A stretch of 64,000 bases of DNA from Winslowiella toletana (GCF_017875465.1 NZ_JAGGMQ010000001.1:992001-1056000), one strand, 5' to 3'. Shown: positions 7,115-16,344, counted from the stretch's first letter. The notes: generated from the sequence alone by a model not told the origin. A program made the numbers and translations.

Positions 7115-7363
7115 CTACTGAGTATTCGCCCAGCGCGTAACACCAATATTGAACTTATGGGGCTGAGTGATAGCCTTCCGTGCTATCCAGTAGAGAATCA
7201 CTTTCTCTTCATCGGTATCCCGATCGGCCATCGACAGTAGTTTCAGCGACAATGTCGATTTATTGACGGGTTGATGTGCATCACTTAGTTCAATAACAGC
7301 CTGACCGATTAAACAGCAGACCTCGTCCTCGTTTGATGCGGATTCATATGCTCGGTCTTTCAT
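7115..7363 (-). CDS. YmgB/AriR-like biofilm regulator family protein
   Basis: An 82-residue protein with a perfect AGGAGG ribosome site. The central part IGQAVIELSDAHQPVNKSTLSLKLLSMADRDTDEEKV follows the pattern of E. coli YmgB (AriR): GQAV, a turn with VN, then helices to the C-terminus. YmgB-type connectors affect biofilm formation, acid stress and phosphorelay signalling. Similarity is by pattern and length only, so the family call is moderate and any specific role is an inference. It stands alone. Confidence 0.65.
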   Translation of the reverse strand: MKDRAYESASNEDEVCCLIGQAVIELSDAHQPVNKSTLSLKLLSMADRDTDEEKVILYWIARKAITQPHKFNIGVTRWANTQ

Positions 7364-7583
7364 ATATCCTCCTGTTGTGTGGACTATAAGCCTGGCAAAG
7401 GAATCTCTTTCGCGACGGAATAATTGCCGCTAAGCAACATTTTGATACTTTATTCGGAGCAATCTGTGCGCAACTGGCGCAAAAAAAGAGCCGATTAAAA
7501 CCCTGAAGGGTATTATTTAAACCATCACTATTTGTTCCGTGTTTAACCCGCTACTCTCTGATTTCATCTTCAGGGAGGTCGAT

Positions 7584-7733
7584 ATGCAATCAACCAGCAG
7601 CTTTTTACAGCAGTTACAACACACCTGGCGGCAGGAACCACGCCCTGAAAAGGTAACGGGACGGTTTTACCTGACGGCAGAACAGCGCATCGCTATCGTC
7701 CGGGAACTCTTGTATCCGGTGGCAGTAAAGTAA
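7584..7733 (+). CDS. small protein of unknown function, 49 residues
   Basis: The ATG at 7584 (MQSTSSFLQQLQHTW) is supported by the strong ribosome site GGGAGGT. The frame opens earlier at 7539 but without such a site. The product is hydrophilic, with an Arg/Glu-containing C-terminal helix (LTAEQRIAIVRELLYPV). I do not recognise the family. It lies upstream of the yhjX control region. Confidence 0.55.
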   Translation: MQSTSSFLQQLQHTWRQEPRPEKVTGRFYLTAEQRIAIVRELLYPVAVK

Positions 7734-7869
7734 AGCGCACAGAGCTGGCAGCGCGCGGTTAACTACGGCGCTGCTACGGCTCGCTGAAAAAGCCCACCTG
7801 CATGCTACAAAAAGATAACATTCATTTATACCGGTACCCCCCATCCCCACTGCATTTCACGCCAGTAAA

Positions 7870-7903
7870 TTCATTTCAATGCCGTTAATGCCGTTTTCAA
7901 TGC
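7870..7903 (+). promoter_or_regulatory. candidate YpdB-binding direct repeat upstream of yhjX
   Basis: TTTCAATGC occurs at 7874-7882 and again at 7895-7903, exactly 21 bp apart (two helical turns). That is the spacing expected for a LytTR-domain regulator. The E. coli YpdB site is a direct repeat of GGCATTTCAT with an 11-bp spacer, also a 21-bp period. Related words TGCATTTCAC (7851) and TGCAATTCAT (7901) are nearby. The site lies about 100 bp before yhjX. Confidence 0.5.
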
Positions 7904-8006
7904 AATTCATTCCGTCACTGCGTCAGTTCATGCCGAATTCCCCTGTTTTCTGCGGCCAGCTCATATCATTACTGCAATTTCAGCATTCCCCACCGGGAGA
8001 ATAGTT

Positions 8007-9239
8007 ATGAGCACGCAAACCACAGTGAATCCGCAGAATCATGTACGCTGGCTAACGCTTTTCGGCACCATTGTTACTCAGTTCGCGCTGGGTTCGGTGT
8101 ATACCTGGAGCCTGTTCAATAGCCCGCTGGCGCATAAACTTGATGCGCCGGTCAGCCAGGTGGCTTTCTCATTCGGCTTACTGAGCCTCGGTCTGGCTCT
8201 TGCCTCCTCAGTAGCCGGTAAGTTGCAGGAACGCTTTGGTGTACGCAATGTCACTATCGGCGCGGGTTTACTGATGGCGGTGGGCTTCTTCCTGACCGCC
8301 CACTCCAGTAATCTGTATATGTTGTGGTTCAGCGCCGGTTTACTGGTCGGTCTGGCCGATGGCGCAGGCTATCTGATCACCCTCTCCAACTGCGTGAAGT
8401 GGTTCCCGGAACGTAAAGGCCTGATCTCCGCCTGTGCGATTGGCGCCTACGGTCTGGGCAGCCTCGGATTTAAATTTATCTGTAGCTATCTGCTGAGCGT
8501 AAACAGCCTGGAAACTACCTTTATTATCTGGGGTGGGATGGCGATGGCGCTGATTATTGCTGGCGCGATGCTGATGAAAGACGCACCAAAACAGCAGATA
8601 AACAGTGCTAAAAGCGCCGAAAACGTGCGTGATTTTTCACTGGCCGAATCCATGCGTCAGCCGCAATACTGGATGCTGGCGCTGATGTTCCTGACAGCCT
8701 GTATGAGTGGTCTGTATGTGATTGGGGTGGCGAAAGATATCGGTGAAAGCCTGGTGCACCTCAGCACCCAGACGGCAGCCAATGCGGTAACCATTATCGC
8801 CATTGCCAATCTGAGCGGACGTCTGATTCTGGGTGTACTGTCAGATAAAATGGCGCGTATCCGGGTGATTACGCTGGCGCAGGTGGTCTCGCTGGCCGGT
8901 ATGAGTATCCTGCTGTTTACCAGCATGAATGAAACCACCTTCTTTATCTCGATTGCCTGCGTCGCCTTTAGCTTTGGCGGCACCATTACCGTCTACCCAT
9001 CGCTGGTCAGTGACTTCTTTGGCCTGAATAACCTGACCAAAAACTATGGCGTGATTTACCTCGGCTTTGGTATCGGTAGCGTGATGGGTTCACTGATTGC
9101 TTCACTGTTTGGTGGCTTTACCGTGACCTTCAGCCTGATTATGACCCTGCTGGTGATTTCACTGATACTCTCCAGCACCATTCGCCTGCCACATCAGCCA
9201 GCAAAAGTGAAAGCGGCGTATAAACACAGCGAAGCCTGA
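8007..9239 (+). CDS. yhjX: YhjX-type MFS transporter, pyruvate-inducible
   Basis: A 410-residue, twelve-helix MFS protein closely matching E. coli YhjX throughout. Examples are ALGSVYTWSLFN, LDAPVSQVAFSFGLLSLGLA, VGLADGAGYL, NCVKWFPERKGLISA, MLALMFLTACMSGLYVIGVAKDI and FFGLNNLTKNYGVIYLGFGIGS. The family belongs to the oxalate/formate antiporter group. In E. coli yhjX is the main target of the YpdA/YpdB system, whose homologues are at 23.7-26.2 kb here. The ribosome site is GGGAGAA, and a bidirectional terminator follows. Confidence 0.92.
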   Translation: MSTQTTVNPQNHVRWLTLFGTIVTQFALGSVYTWSLFNSPLAHKLDAPVSQVAFSFGLLSLGLALASSVAGKLQERFGVRNVTIGAGLLMAVGFFLTAHSSNLYMLWFSAGLLVGLADGAGYLITLSNCVKWFPERKGLISACAIGAYGLGSLGFKFICSYLLSVNSLETTFIIWGGMAMALIIAGAMLMKDAPKQQINSAKSAENVRDFSLAESMRQPQYWMLALMFLTACMSGLYVIGVAKDIGESLVHLSTQTAANAVTIIAIANLSGRLILGVLSDKMARIRVITLAQVVSLAGMSILLFTSMNETTFFISIACVAFSFGGTITVYPSLVSDFFGLNNLTKNYGVIYLGFGIGSVMGSLIASLFGGFTVTFSLIMTLLVISLILSSTIRLPHQPAKVKAAYKHSEA

Positions 9240-9254
9240 GTTTTACACCAGCAT

Positions 9255-9285
9255 TAAAAAAGGCCTCATTACGAGGCCTTTTTGC
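9255..9285. terminator. bidirectional terminator between yhjX and the chemoreceptor
   Basis: AGGCCTC (9261-9267) pairs with GAGGCCT (9273-9279) across ATTAC, with A-run before and T-run after. It can serve both convergent genes. Confidence 0.88.
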
Positions 9286-9287
9286 TG

Positions 9288-10925
9288 TCAGAACGATGCC
9301 CAGTCCTGATTTCCTGCTTTTACATAGCTCTGCTTCGCCGCTGGTTTCTTTTCCCGCCGCGCCGTAGCAACGTTGGTGCTTCCCGGCAGTTTAAACACCG
9401 CGACCACTTCGTTCAGATGATGAGCCTGATCTTCAAGTGAAGATGAGGTTGCCGAAGACTCTTCAACCAGCGAGGCGTTCTGTTGTGTTACGCCATCCAT
9501 CTGGGTAATCGCCACGCCAACCTGCGAAATACCCTTGCTCTGCTCACTGGAAGCCGAGGCAATTTCTGTCATGATATCCGTAACGTTGGTCACTGATTTC
9601 AGGATGTTCTCCATCGATTTGCTGGCAAGCTCCACTTGCTGATGGCCGGTGGTCACATTAACCACTGACTCATCAATCAGCGTTTTAATCTCTTTCGCCG
9701 CCGATGCGCTACGCTGTGCAAGATTACGCACTTCGCTGGCCACGACCGCAAAGCCACGTCCCTGCTCACCGGCACGCGCGGCTTCAACTGCCGCATTCAG
9801 CGCGAGGATATTGGTCTGGAAAGCGATACTGTCAATAACGCTGATAATGTCAGAAATTTTTCGTGAACTCTGACTGATGCTCTGCATACTGTGGTTAACC
9901 GCCTTCATTACCTCGCCGCCATTGTTGGCTGCTTTCGAGGCATCCTGCGCCAGGGTACTGGCCTGATGGGCATTATCCGCATTCTGCTTCACTACCGCAC
10001 CGAGTTGCTCCATGCTGGCGGCGGTCTGGCTGAGGGCTGCGGCCTGCTCTTCGGTGCGTGAGGATAGGTCAGTGTTGCCTGCGGCAATTTCGCTGCTGCC
10101 CTGATAGATTTCGCTGGCAGCCTGGCGGATTTCACCGACGGTTTTTACCCAGTTGCCCTGCATGGTGCTGACAAAGGGAATAAGTTGCCCTACTTCATTA
10201 CGCCCCATATCCTCAAGGCTGGTATCCAGCTCACCATTAGACAGTTTTTGCAGGTGCGCCTTAACTCTCTCCAGACGTTGTCCCATCAGCATCGCAAGGT
10301 AGCGATCGGTGGCAATCAGCACCACTACGCCGATCACCATCGCAATCACCAATATCACTTTGCACCAGTAAACCCATGCCAGAATACGCACCTGAGCACT
10401 GGCCTTCAGCGTACTGATGGTCTGGTTGTATTTTTCGATAGCAGTACTGAATTTCAGGCGCAGCGGGTTAAATTTCTCGCTGAACAGTTTGTCATGAGTC
10501 GCGCGGTCGTGCTTTCTGGCCGCATCCAGCATCGGCACAATCGCTTCGGTATAAAGCTGCAAAGAACTGTTGTAGATATCATCAATCGAGTTGCTGTCGA
10601 TATTGGCATGATCGGTGACTTTGAACTGCGCCAGCCCTTGTTTCAGAAAGTCGACATCCTTTGTCGCTTCTTCCAGTCGGGCAGGATCACTTTCGGCACC
10701 GGAAGAGACGATACCATTCATATTCATCGCAACTTTATAATAACGATCGCTGGCGCCATTAATAATATCGCCATTTAATTGCTGAATGTTAGTTAACTCA
10801 ATTTCCCCGGTCATATTATTAAGGGAATATAGCGAGAATACAGATACACCGCCCCATAAAAGCGTAAATACCACCAGAATGGTGAGTATCATACGTCTGA
10901 TACGGACGTTATTGATAAAGTTCAT
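9288..10925 (-). CDS. methyl-accepting chemotaxis protein
   Basis: A 545-residue chemoreceptor. Two membrane segments (about residues 11-30 and 187-207) flank a four-helix periplasmic sensor. A HAMP region follows, then a long cytoplasmic coiled coil with the near-invariant hairpin tip [34 protein letters not shown]. The last residues, DWASF, resemble the NWETF-type pentapeptide that tethers the methylation enzymes CheR and CheB. A strong sigma-28 promoter lies upstream at 11035-11061, showing co-expression with flagellar genes. The ligand is unknown. Confidence 0.95.
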   Translation of the reverse strand: MNFINNVRIRRMILTILVVFTLLWGGVSVFSLYSLNNMTGEIELTNIQQLNGDIINGASDRYYKVAMNMNGIVSSGAESDPARLEEATKDVDFLKQGLAQFKVTDHANIDSNSIDDIYNSSLQLYTEAIVPMLDAARKHDRATHDKLFSEKFNPLRLKFSTAIEKYNQTISTLKASAQVRILAWVYWCKVILVIAMVIGVVVLIATDRYLAMLMGQRLERVKAHLQKLSNGELDTSLEDMGRNEVGQLIPFVSTMQGNWVKTVGEIRQAASEIYQGSSEIAAGNTDLSSRTEEQAAALSQTAASMEQLGAVVKQNADNAHQASTLAQDASKAANNGGEVMKAVNHSMQSISQSSRKISDIISVIDSIAFQTNILALNAAVEAARAGEQGRGFAVVASEVRNLAQRSASAAKEIKTLIDESVVNVTTGHQQVELASKSMENILKSVTNVTDIMTEIASASSEQSKGISQVGVAITQMDGVTQQNASLVEESSATSSSLEDQAHHLNEVVAVFKLPGSTNVATARREKKPAAKQSYVKAGNQDWASF

Positions 10926-11034
10926 ACGGTTACCGCCTCTAAAAAATGATAATGTAATTTTAAACCTGAGTATCTGCCGTTAAGTTACCCTCTGATTTCG
11001 CTGAGCTCCCCTCCCAGACAAAGGTACAGCAGTA

Positions 11035-11061
11035 ATATCGGCGACGCAGAAATTATCTTTA
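11035..11061 (-). promoter_or_regulatory. sigma-28 (FliA) promoter of the chemoreceptor
   Basis: On the minus strand TAAAGATA (11054-11061), an 11-base spacer and GCCGATAT (11035-11042) match the FliA consensus TAAAGTTT-N11-GCCGATAA closely. It lies about 110 bp upstream of the chemoreceptor ATG and points at it. Confidence 0.85.
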
Positions 11062-11205
11062 ATCATCTTTTATAGCGTGATTTTAAGCCGTTTATTTTTT
11101 GCAGACGGCAAATATAAATTTTGCAAATATAAAAATATATTAATAGTTATCAGCGGGAATTATCCCGCCGATTAAAGTATCGCTTAGCACTTCCGCCAGC
11201 AATAT

Positions 11206-12093
11206 TTACTGTTCAGCAATAAACAGCGGTTCCGCTACGCCAGCCACCGCCACCCGCACCGCAAACAGATTACCGGACTGCGGATAACGCGCCAGCTCCT
11301 CTTCACTACGGTTTTCGCGTGAACTGGTGATATACAGGGTTTTTAAATCCGCGCCGCCAAATGCCACCATGGTTGGCCAGCGCACCGGCAGCAGAATCTC
11401 ATCAACAATCTCGGCAGTTTGCGGATGGATGCGCACCACGCGGCCGCCATCAAATAACGCCGACCAGTAATAACCTTCGCTATCCACCGCTGCGCCATCC
11501 GGCAAACCGCCCTGCTCAGGATCGAAGCGCTTAAATACTTTACGCTCGCCCACTTCCCCGCTGTGCGGATCGACAGGATAGCGATACAACACCGCATTCG
11601 GCGTATCACTGTGATACATCCAGCGACGATCGGCAGAAAAAGCCAGACCATTGGAGATCATCACATCTTCCGCCATCACTTCAAGTTGCAGCCGGGCATT
11701 CAGGCGGCAAAGTTTGCCGCCATTACGATCCTGTGGCTCCCACAGGCTGCCACACCAGAAGCGGCCAAAGCGATCGACACGTCCGTCATTAAAGCGGCTT
11801 TTACTGGCTTCACCGGGATTGTCGGCAACTTTCTTCTCAATCTTACCCTGCTTATCCAGCAACCAGACACCGCTGCGTAACGCCGCCACAATGCCGCCGC
11901 TGGCGCGCAAGCCGATGCAGCCGACCTCCTCAGTGAGTGGAAAGGTCTGCAGATCGCCGCTTTCGGGATGATAGCGATAGATTGCTGGCGCCAGAATATC
12001 CACCAGCCATAGCGCCTGCTGCTCCACCGACCATAGCGGACATTCACCCAGTTCCGCCTGAAGCGGCAGCACGGTTTCAACCTGATAACTCAT
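11206..12093 (-). CDS. SMP-30/gluconolactonase family protein
   Basis: With start MSYQVETVLPLQAELGECPLW (12093, ribosome site GAGGGG) the protein is 295 residues, typical for the family. These six-bladed propellers open sugar lactones using a bound divalent metal. The expected metal-site regions are present: Glu in LGECPLW, Asn in ISNGLAFS and Asp in GLPDGAAVD. RFNDGRVDRFGRFWCGS is also characteristic. It is cytoplasmic (no signal peptide) and stands alone, so the sugar substrate cannot be inferred. Confidence 0.88.
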   Translation of the reverse strand: MSYQVETVLPLQAELGECPLWSVEQQALWLVDILAPAIYRYHPESGDLQTFPLTEEVGCIGLRASGGIVAALRSGVWLLDKQGKIEKKVADNPGEASKSRFNDGRVDRFGRFWCGSLWEPQDRNGGKLCRLNARLQLEVMAEDVMISNGLAFSADRRWMYHSDTPNAVLYRYPVDPHSGEVGERKVFKRFDPEQGGLPDGAAVDSEGYYWSALFDGGRVVRIHPQTAEIVDEILLPVRWPTMVAFGGADLKTLYITSSRENRSEEELARYPQSGNLFAVRVAVAGVAEPLFIAEQ

Positions 12094-12536
12094 ATTTCCC
12101 CTCGTTATTCGCTGCATAATGACTGAAATGATTAACTGTAGTCGCAATCTGATGCTCGCCGCGCTGGCGTGCGCGGTTTTCTACTATAGGGCAGTTACCG
12201 GGAACAGCCAAAACGGCATGCAGATAGCAGAAAAGGTAATAGCCGCTGATGTCCTGCGGATAAGGTTATAAAACCGATGCGGCCACGATCACAAAAATTT
12301 AAACAGAATATAAAATCCATATGTAATTTTCGGCGAGATGAAATATAGTCATCGCGTTCAATACTCTTAACCATTAAGAAATATAAATATAATGAGCGTG
12401 ATAAGAAATATTTTCACCTTAAGACGACCGTTTTAATATTTAACTTAACTAATATGCATAGCTTATTTCAGGATGAAATAAGTGTCCTCAGGACAATACC
12501 GCATCTCATCATGCGGCTAAGGAAAAGGAAAGCCAG
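12094..12536. other. 443-bp AT-rich intergenic region upstream of the effector-like gene
   Basis: No gene seen. Near the right end CTTATTTCA and TGAAATAAG form an inverted repeat (12462-12482), directly followed by the palindrome GTCCTCAGGAC. These could be an operator or an mRNA leader hairpin. Base composition is markedly more AT-rich than the flanking backbone, in keeping with acquired DNA. Confidence 0.45.
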
Positions 12537-13457
12537 ATGGTTCATCAACACTTCCCCTCGCCCCGAGTATTTCGTCTTTCAACGTCTGCAGGAGCATGCG
12601 CCACCAGCAACCCGGGCGATATAAAAGCATTGCAGCATTTAATGATAAATGCAGGTTACCGGCAGGCGACAGGCCGCACACTTGACGTTAATGGCCAGTG
12701 CAATCAGGCAACTATTGAGGCCATCCGCTGGTATCAACGCTTGCTGAATATGCATCCATCCGGAATTGTTTCTCCGCTGGACAGCTGGTTTATAGAGGCG
12801 CTAAATAACGCGACTTCTCCACACTGGCGACCTCAACACAAAAATGGCGGTCTCTCGGTTCAGCACGGTCAGCTTACTTTCGATGCTGAAGGAGTTGATT
12901 ATATTACTGCTGTCGAACCATTCAGGCAGCGCCGGACGCCCAATTTTTCACGTATTCTGCAATGGCCACAAGCCGGTAACTCTGGTGTTACGCTGGGCCG
13001 GGGGTACGATATGGGTAGTCGTAGTAGAGGAGAAATTTTTGCCACGCTGCGGCAGGCAAAAATCGAGGAGTACAAAGCGGTGCTGTGTTCGAAAGCAGCA
13101 TTTCTGAAAGGTCATCAGGCGGGTCAGTTTGTAAAGGTCTTCGGGCCCCTGGTAGGCGAAATTACCCATTATCAGCAAATCTGGCTGTTTGAAATTGTCT
13201 ACTCTGTAAAACTGGGCGAGACTGTAAGCCTGTACAAACGTTTATCCCGCAACATACCGCAAGCCCCTCAATGGGATTCGCTGGATCAGAAAATAAGAGA
13301 TGTTATTGTCGATATTTTCTATCAGGGTGTTCACAATGTCAGCGGGTTGTTCGAAGCTGCGATAAAAGGGAAAAAAGAATTGATATCCCATATAGAAAAT
13401 GACCCGGTGTATATGACATTCGAAAAACACAGAAACAGAATAAGGTATCTGCAATGA
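12537..13457 (+). CDS. peptidoglycan-binding, lysozyme-like (pesticin/T4-lysozyme type) antibacterial effector candidate
   Basis: A 306-residue protein without a signal peptide. Residues 24-90 look like a peptidoglycan-binding domain (IKALQHLMINAGY, DVNGQCNQATIEAIRWYQ). From about 113 a pesticin/T4-lysozyme-like domain begins. Glu118 in DAEGVDY is the candidate catalytic acid, and GNSGVTLGRGYDMG (148-160, with Thr152 and Asp158) matches the active-site turn. The next gene overlaps by four bases and encodes an LprI-type lysozyme inhibitor, so the pair looks like toxin and immunity. With no signal peptide it probably needs a secretion machine, most likely type VI, but no such genes are in the window. 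Ribosome site AAGGAA. Confidence 0.72.
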   Translation: MVHQHFPSPRVFRLSTSAGACATSNPGDIKALQHLMINAGYRQATGRTLDVNGQCNQATIEAIRWYQRLLNMHPSGIVSPLDSWFIEALNNATSPHWRPQHKNGGLSVQHGQLTFDAEGVDYITAVEPFRQRRTPNFSRILQWPQAGNSGVTLGRGYDMGSRSRGEIFATLRQAKIEEYKAVLCSKAAFLKGHQAGQFVKVFGPLVGEITHYQQIWLFEIVYSVKLGETVSLYKRLSRNIPQAPQWDSLDQKIRDVIVDIFYQGVHNVSGLFEAAIKGKKELISHIENDPVYMTFEKHRNRIRYLQ

Positions 13458-13906
13458 GTAAAAGACTTTTAGCATTGCTATTCCTCAACATCTTCCCACT
13501 AGCCTCAAAGGGGGAACTTTCATGGGGAGAAGAAAGAGATAGCTGCTTTAAAAAAGAACAGAGTATTGCACTGGCTTATAACTGTCTGGCAGAGGACAGA
13601 CAACAAAGCACAAATAAAGTGGACGCCTTAATTGCAGAAACCAACAAACGAATAAAAGCCAATAACATTGGCCCTTTTAATGGCAAAGAGGATGCAAAAG
13701 AGACGTCAGGGGATGTCTACAGCAAACGATTTCTTGAGGCGCAAAAGGAGTGGAAAAAATACCGGGACAAACTCTGTCTTGCCATCGCCAGCGAACTTGA
13801 CGAGGACGCTTATGATTATCAGTCGTATATCGATCAATGCACCATCAATCTGAACAAACGGCACATTGATGAAATTAATCTGATGGGGCTTCCTCCTGCC
13901 AGCTGA
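13454..13906 (+). CDS. LprI/DUF1311-like periplasmic lysozyme-inhibitor, putative immunity protein
   Basis: A 150-residue protein with an N-terminal signal peptide (LLALLFLNIFPLASKG) that directs it to the periplasm. The mature part has the DUF1311 pattern: paired cysteines (SCFKKE, AYNCLAEDR, KLCLAIASE, DQCTINLNKRH) and YxxxLxxA-like helices (FLEAQKEWKKYRDKLC). LprI proteins inhibit lysozymes. The ATGA overlap with the upstream muramidase gene (13454-13457) implies coupled expression, exactly as expected for effector immunity. The immunity role is inferred from this pairing. Confidence 0.78.
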   Translation: MSKRLLALLFLNIFPLASKGELSWGEERDSCFKKEQSIALAYNCLAEDRQQSTNKVDALIAETNKRIKANNIGPFNGKEDAKETSGDVYSKRFLEAQKEWKKYRDKLCLAIASELDEDAYDYQSYIDQCTINLNKRHIDEINLMGLPPAS

Positions 13907-14200
13907 TGTGCCACTGCGGGGGATATATTGTCCCCAGTTCTTAACCAGCCCGGGGAGGACATACTGTGGATCTGGCTAACTGAGAATGATAATCTTATTT
14001 TTATTGCTTTTCGGAAAAATCCATTTATTATGGTCTCGCATTCAGTCGATTCTTATTTTTTTCATTCTCTTCCTGCTAATGAGAATGCATCTCTGAAATA
14101 TTTATTAATACCTTATTAAATAACTCTACAAAGCCGGCATTATTCCTCCACTTTTCTCTTGTAAAGTTGTAGTCATTGAAAAAGAGAAAGGATGTAAACC

Positions 14201-14353
14201 ATGAAAACAATAATTAAAGCGGTTTCAGTGATTGCGCTGATGACAATGCTAAGTGGTTGTATTGTTGCCCCTGGTCATCATGATAGCGGCTGGCATGGCG
14301 GCGGTGGCGGATATGGACACAGTCATGGCGGCGGTCACCATCGTGGCTGGTAA
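14201..14353 (+). CDS. small His/Gly-rich lipoprotein, 50 residues
   Basis: The product begins MKTIIKAVSVIALMTMLSGC, a lipoprotein signal with lipobox LSGC. The mature part is only thirty residues, dominated by Gly and His (GHHDSGWHGGGGGYGHSHGGGHH). The His content suggests metal binding at the envelope, but that is an inference. AAAGGATG lies just upstream as ribosome site. An intrinsic terminator follows at 14453. It is too short for most gene finders. Confidence 0.75.
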   Translation: MKTIIKAVSVIALMTMLSGCIVAPGHHDSGWHGGGGGYGHSHGGGHHRGW

Positions 14354-14452
14354 TAACCGAATTTAAGAAGAATATGGGAATGCAACACTCCCCATAGGGT
14401 AGTAACAGGCAAAGCCTGCACACAGCAATATAAGAAAGAGTAGAAAAACATT

Positions 14453-14482
14453 GGGCGGGAATTTTCCTGCCCATTTTTTTTT
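14453..14482 (+). terminator. intrinsic terminator of the small lipoprotein gene
   Basis: GGGCGGGAA pairs with TTCCTGCCC (one G-U) and is followed by A and nine T. It is oriented on the plus strand, about 100 bases after the stop codon. Confidence 0.85.
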
Positions 14483-14514
14483 GCGCATTATCGGCTCAGC
14501 AATAAAAAGCCCGG

Positions 14515-14796
14515 TCAGCCTTTAATGCTATAGTTGCACTGATACCATACTTTCTTTAATCCCGGCAGATGACTGTCCTGCTCCGGTAACGGCTCGGCAA
14601 TATCAAAGCCACGGTTTCCGCAGTAAGTGGAAAGATCGTTCAGCATTGCATCACGATTAACTTTCTCGGGATTAAAACGGTACTGCACGGTATTTGATAG
14701 CGGGTCTTCATCGATCTTTTCAAAAGCACCTGGTTTGCTGGAAGTACAGCCAGCTAATAAAAGCAGCGTCAGTGCGCTGACAATCTTGATCTTCAT
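14515..14796 (-). CDS. small lipoprotein of unknown function
   Basis: A 93-residue protein. The ATG at 14796 fits the ribosome site GAGGAAAA better than the adjacent in-frame GTG at 14799. MKIKIVSALTLLLLAGC is a lipoprotein signal with lipobox LAGC. The mature part contains two further cysteines (YCGNRGF, WYQCNYSIKG) that could form a disulfide, and little else recognisable. It is monocistronic and convergent with the His-rich lipoprotein gene. Confidence 0.75.
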   Translation of the reverse strand: MKIKIVSALTLLLLAGCTSSKPGAFEKIDEDPLSNTVQYRFNPEKVNRDAMLNDLSTYCGNRGFDIAEPLPEQDSHLPGLKKVWYQCNYSIKG

Positions 14797-15049
14797 CACT
14801 TTTCCTCATTTTGATGCGGCATGATAGCAATCCAGCCGAAGTCAGCAATCGGAATGAGGCTTAATTGCTTCCGCAACTATAATCTTTTACCAATTGAATC
14901 GATTCACTTAAACGAATAGTGCTATCCGCATACTGATGACATTATGCATTCAGACAAACAAAGGTTGTCTGTGCCACACCAGGTTTATTAACATAATTAC
15001 AATGGCTTGACTGATTTATGCCCGCGGCGAGCGGGCTTTTTTATGTCGG

Positions 15050-15859
15050 TTATCCGGCGTTGGCGCTGAGCATCATACGTAAAACGTTGGCGGATTGTTT
15101 GGTCGGAAGTGCCAATATCGCCTGATACAGATCGATGGTCATATCGCACATATGGCTTTGATCAACGCGACTGTCGGTTGGCGCATTGAGTAATTGCAGC
15201 TCAGCGCCCCATTTGGCATACAGCGATCGTACAATCACTTGCAGGCTGCGGCGCGATTCAGCTAAATCTATCGGCTTATCCGGTCCGTTACTGGCTTTTA
15301 ACAGCGCTTCCATCTGTTGCAGATCCTGCTGTTGCAATGCTAACGGCAATACCTCCTCGGTATTGACCCCGCCACTGATTTGCGGAAACAGAAACTTAAA
15401 ACAGAGCGCACCGGACTGCTGACGCAGGCTCTGCATCTGGCGCACTGAAAGCTGCATATAGCTGATAATACTGTTGTCTTCCGCGCGGCCAATACGCTGG
15501 TTGAGCAGATCCGCCAGCAACGGGCGCAGCTGACCAATGGCGCGCGCGGTCGGCGTGCCCTCGCGCACCGCGGCCAGCAGCTCATCATTCAGCTGCTTAT
15601 ACAGTGCGGGTTGCTGCTGTTTAATCACGCGATAGGTTGGCGTAGCCGCCAGTTGCTGTTGCGCGGCGGCAATTTTTGCCGCCTGCTGTTGTTGCGGATA
15701 AATCCAGCCCAGCCAGATAATATTGCCCGCCAGCAGTGGGGCAATCACCATCAGCACCGCCATCCGGCGTTTGATTTTGCCTTTTTTTACCAGCAGCAGC
15801 GCCATCAGAGACAGAACCAGCAAGGCGATAAGCGAAGGGATAATCGTTGGGTTATTCAA
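15050..15859 (-). CDS. membrane-anchored protein of unknown function
   Basis: A 269-residue protein starting with TTG (15859; GGAAA upstream). Two hydrophobic helices occur near the N-terminus (PSLIALLVLSLMALLLV and MAVLMVIAPLLAGNIIWLGWIY) with a short basic loop between them. A long, Gln- and Leu-rich soluble domain follows, probably helical and periplasmic by the positive-inside rule. The two Cys (GALCFKF, SHMCDMT) are far apart. I recognise no family. It precedes nothing obviously related, and the Usp gene upstream is on the same strand 20 bp away, so the two may be co-transcribed. Confidence 0.65.
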   Translation of the reverse strand: MNNPTIIPSLIALLVLSLMALLLVKKGKIKRRMAVLMVIAPLLAGNIIWLGWIYPQQQQAAKIAAAQQQLAATPTYRVIKQQQPALYKQLNDELLAAVREGTPTARAIGQLRPLLADLLNQRIGRAEDNSIISYMQLSVRQMQSLRQQSGALCFKFLFPQISGGVNTEEVLPLALQQQDLQQMEALLKASNGPDKPIDLAESRRSLQVIVRSLYAKWGAELQLLNAPTDSRVDQSHMCDMTIDLYQAILALPTKQSANVLRMMLSANAG

Positions 15860-15879
15860 AACAGTTTCCAGTTATCAGG

Positions 15880-16332
15880 TTAGTCGGCGCGCACATCCAC
15901 CAGCACCGGGCAGTGCGCGCGCTCAATCACCGCTGCGCTGACCGACCCTTTTAATAAACGATTAAACGGCGACAGATGGCGACGCCCCATAATAATCATT
16001 GCCGCACTCAGCTCATTGGCCTGCGCCACAATCGTTTCGGCGGATTCACCGGCAATCACGCGGCCACGCGCGTTCACCCCGGCGCGCAGCAACTCCGCCA
16101 GCGCATGACGCACCACCGCTTCTGCGGTATTTTGCTCATCCTGAGCGACGCCAAAATCGGCCGGATCTTCACCGGCAGTAATCTCCAGCGGCGCACTGCC
16201 TGCGGAATAGCTGGTATCCACGCAGCACACCACCATCACCTCAGCCTGCTGCGCCAGCGCCTGCTCAATCGCCAGCGCAACCACCTTACGGGCCACAACA
16301 GAATTATCGACAGCAACTAACAGCGTCTTCAT
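15880..16332 (-). CDS. universal stress protein family
   Basis: A 150-residue UspA-fold protein. It opens with the typical strand and loop MKTLLVAVDNSVVA. Near the C-terminus is the nucleotide-binding signature GRRHLSPFNRLLKGSVSAAVIERAHCPVLV, matching G-x2-G/x-x9-G-(S/T). Members of this class usually bind ATP and help survival under stress. It sits between the IclR regulator and the two-helix membrane protein on the same strand. Confidence 0.9.
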   Translation of the reverse strand: MKTLLVAVDNSVVARKVVALAIEQALAQQAEVMVVCCVDTSYSAGSAPLEITAGEDPADFGVAQDEQNTAEAVVRHALAELLRAGVNARGRVIAGESAETIVAQANELSAAMIIMGRRHLSPFNRLLKGSVSAAVIERAHCPVLVDVRAD

Positions 16333-16344
16333 TTTTTTCTCCGA

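Noticed and set aside
13928..14119. Plus-strand 63-codon frame after the LprI-like gene
   Set aside because: No ribosome site and a composition expected of AT-rich noncoding DNA translated at random.
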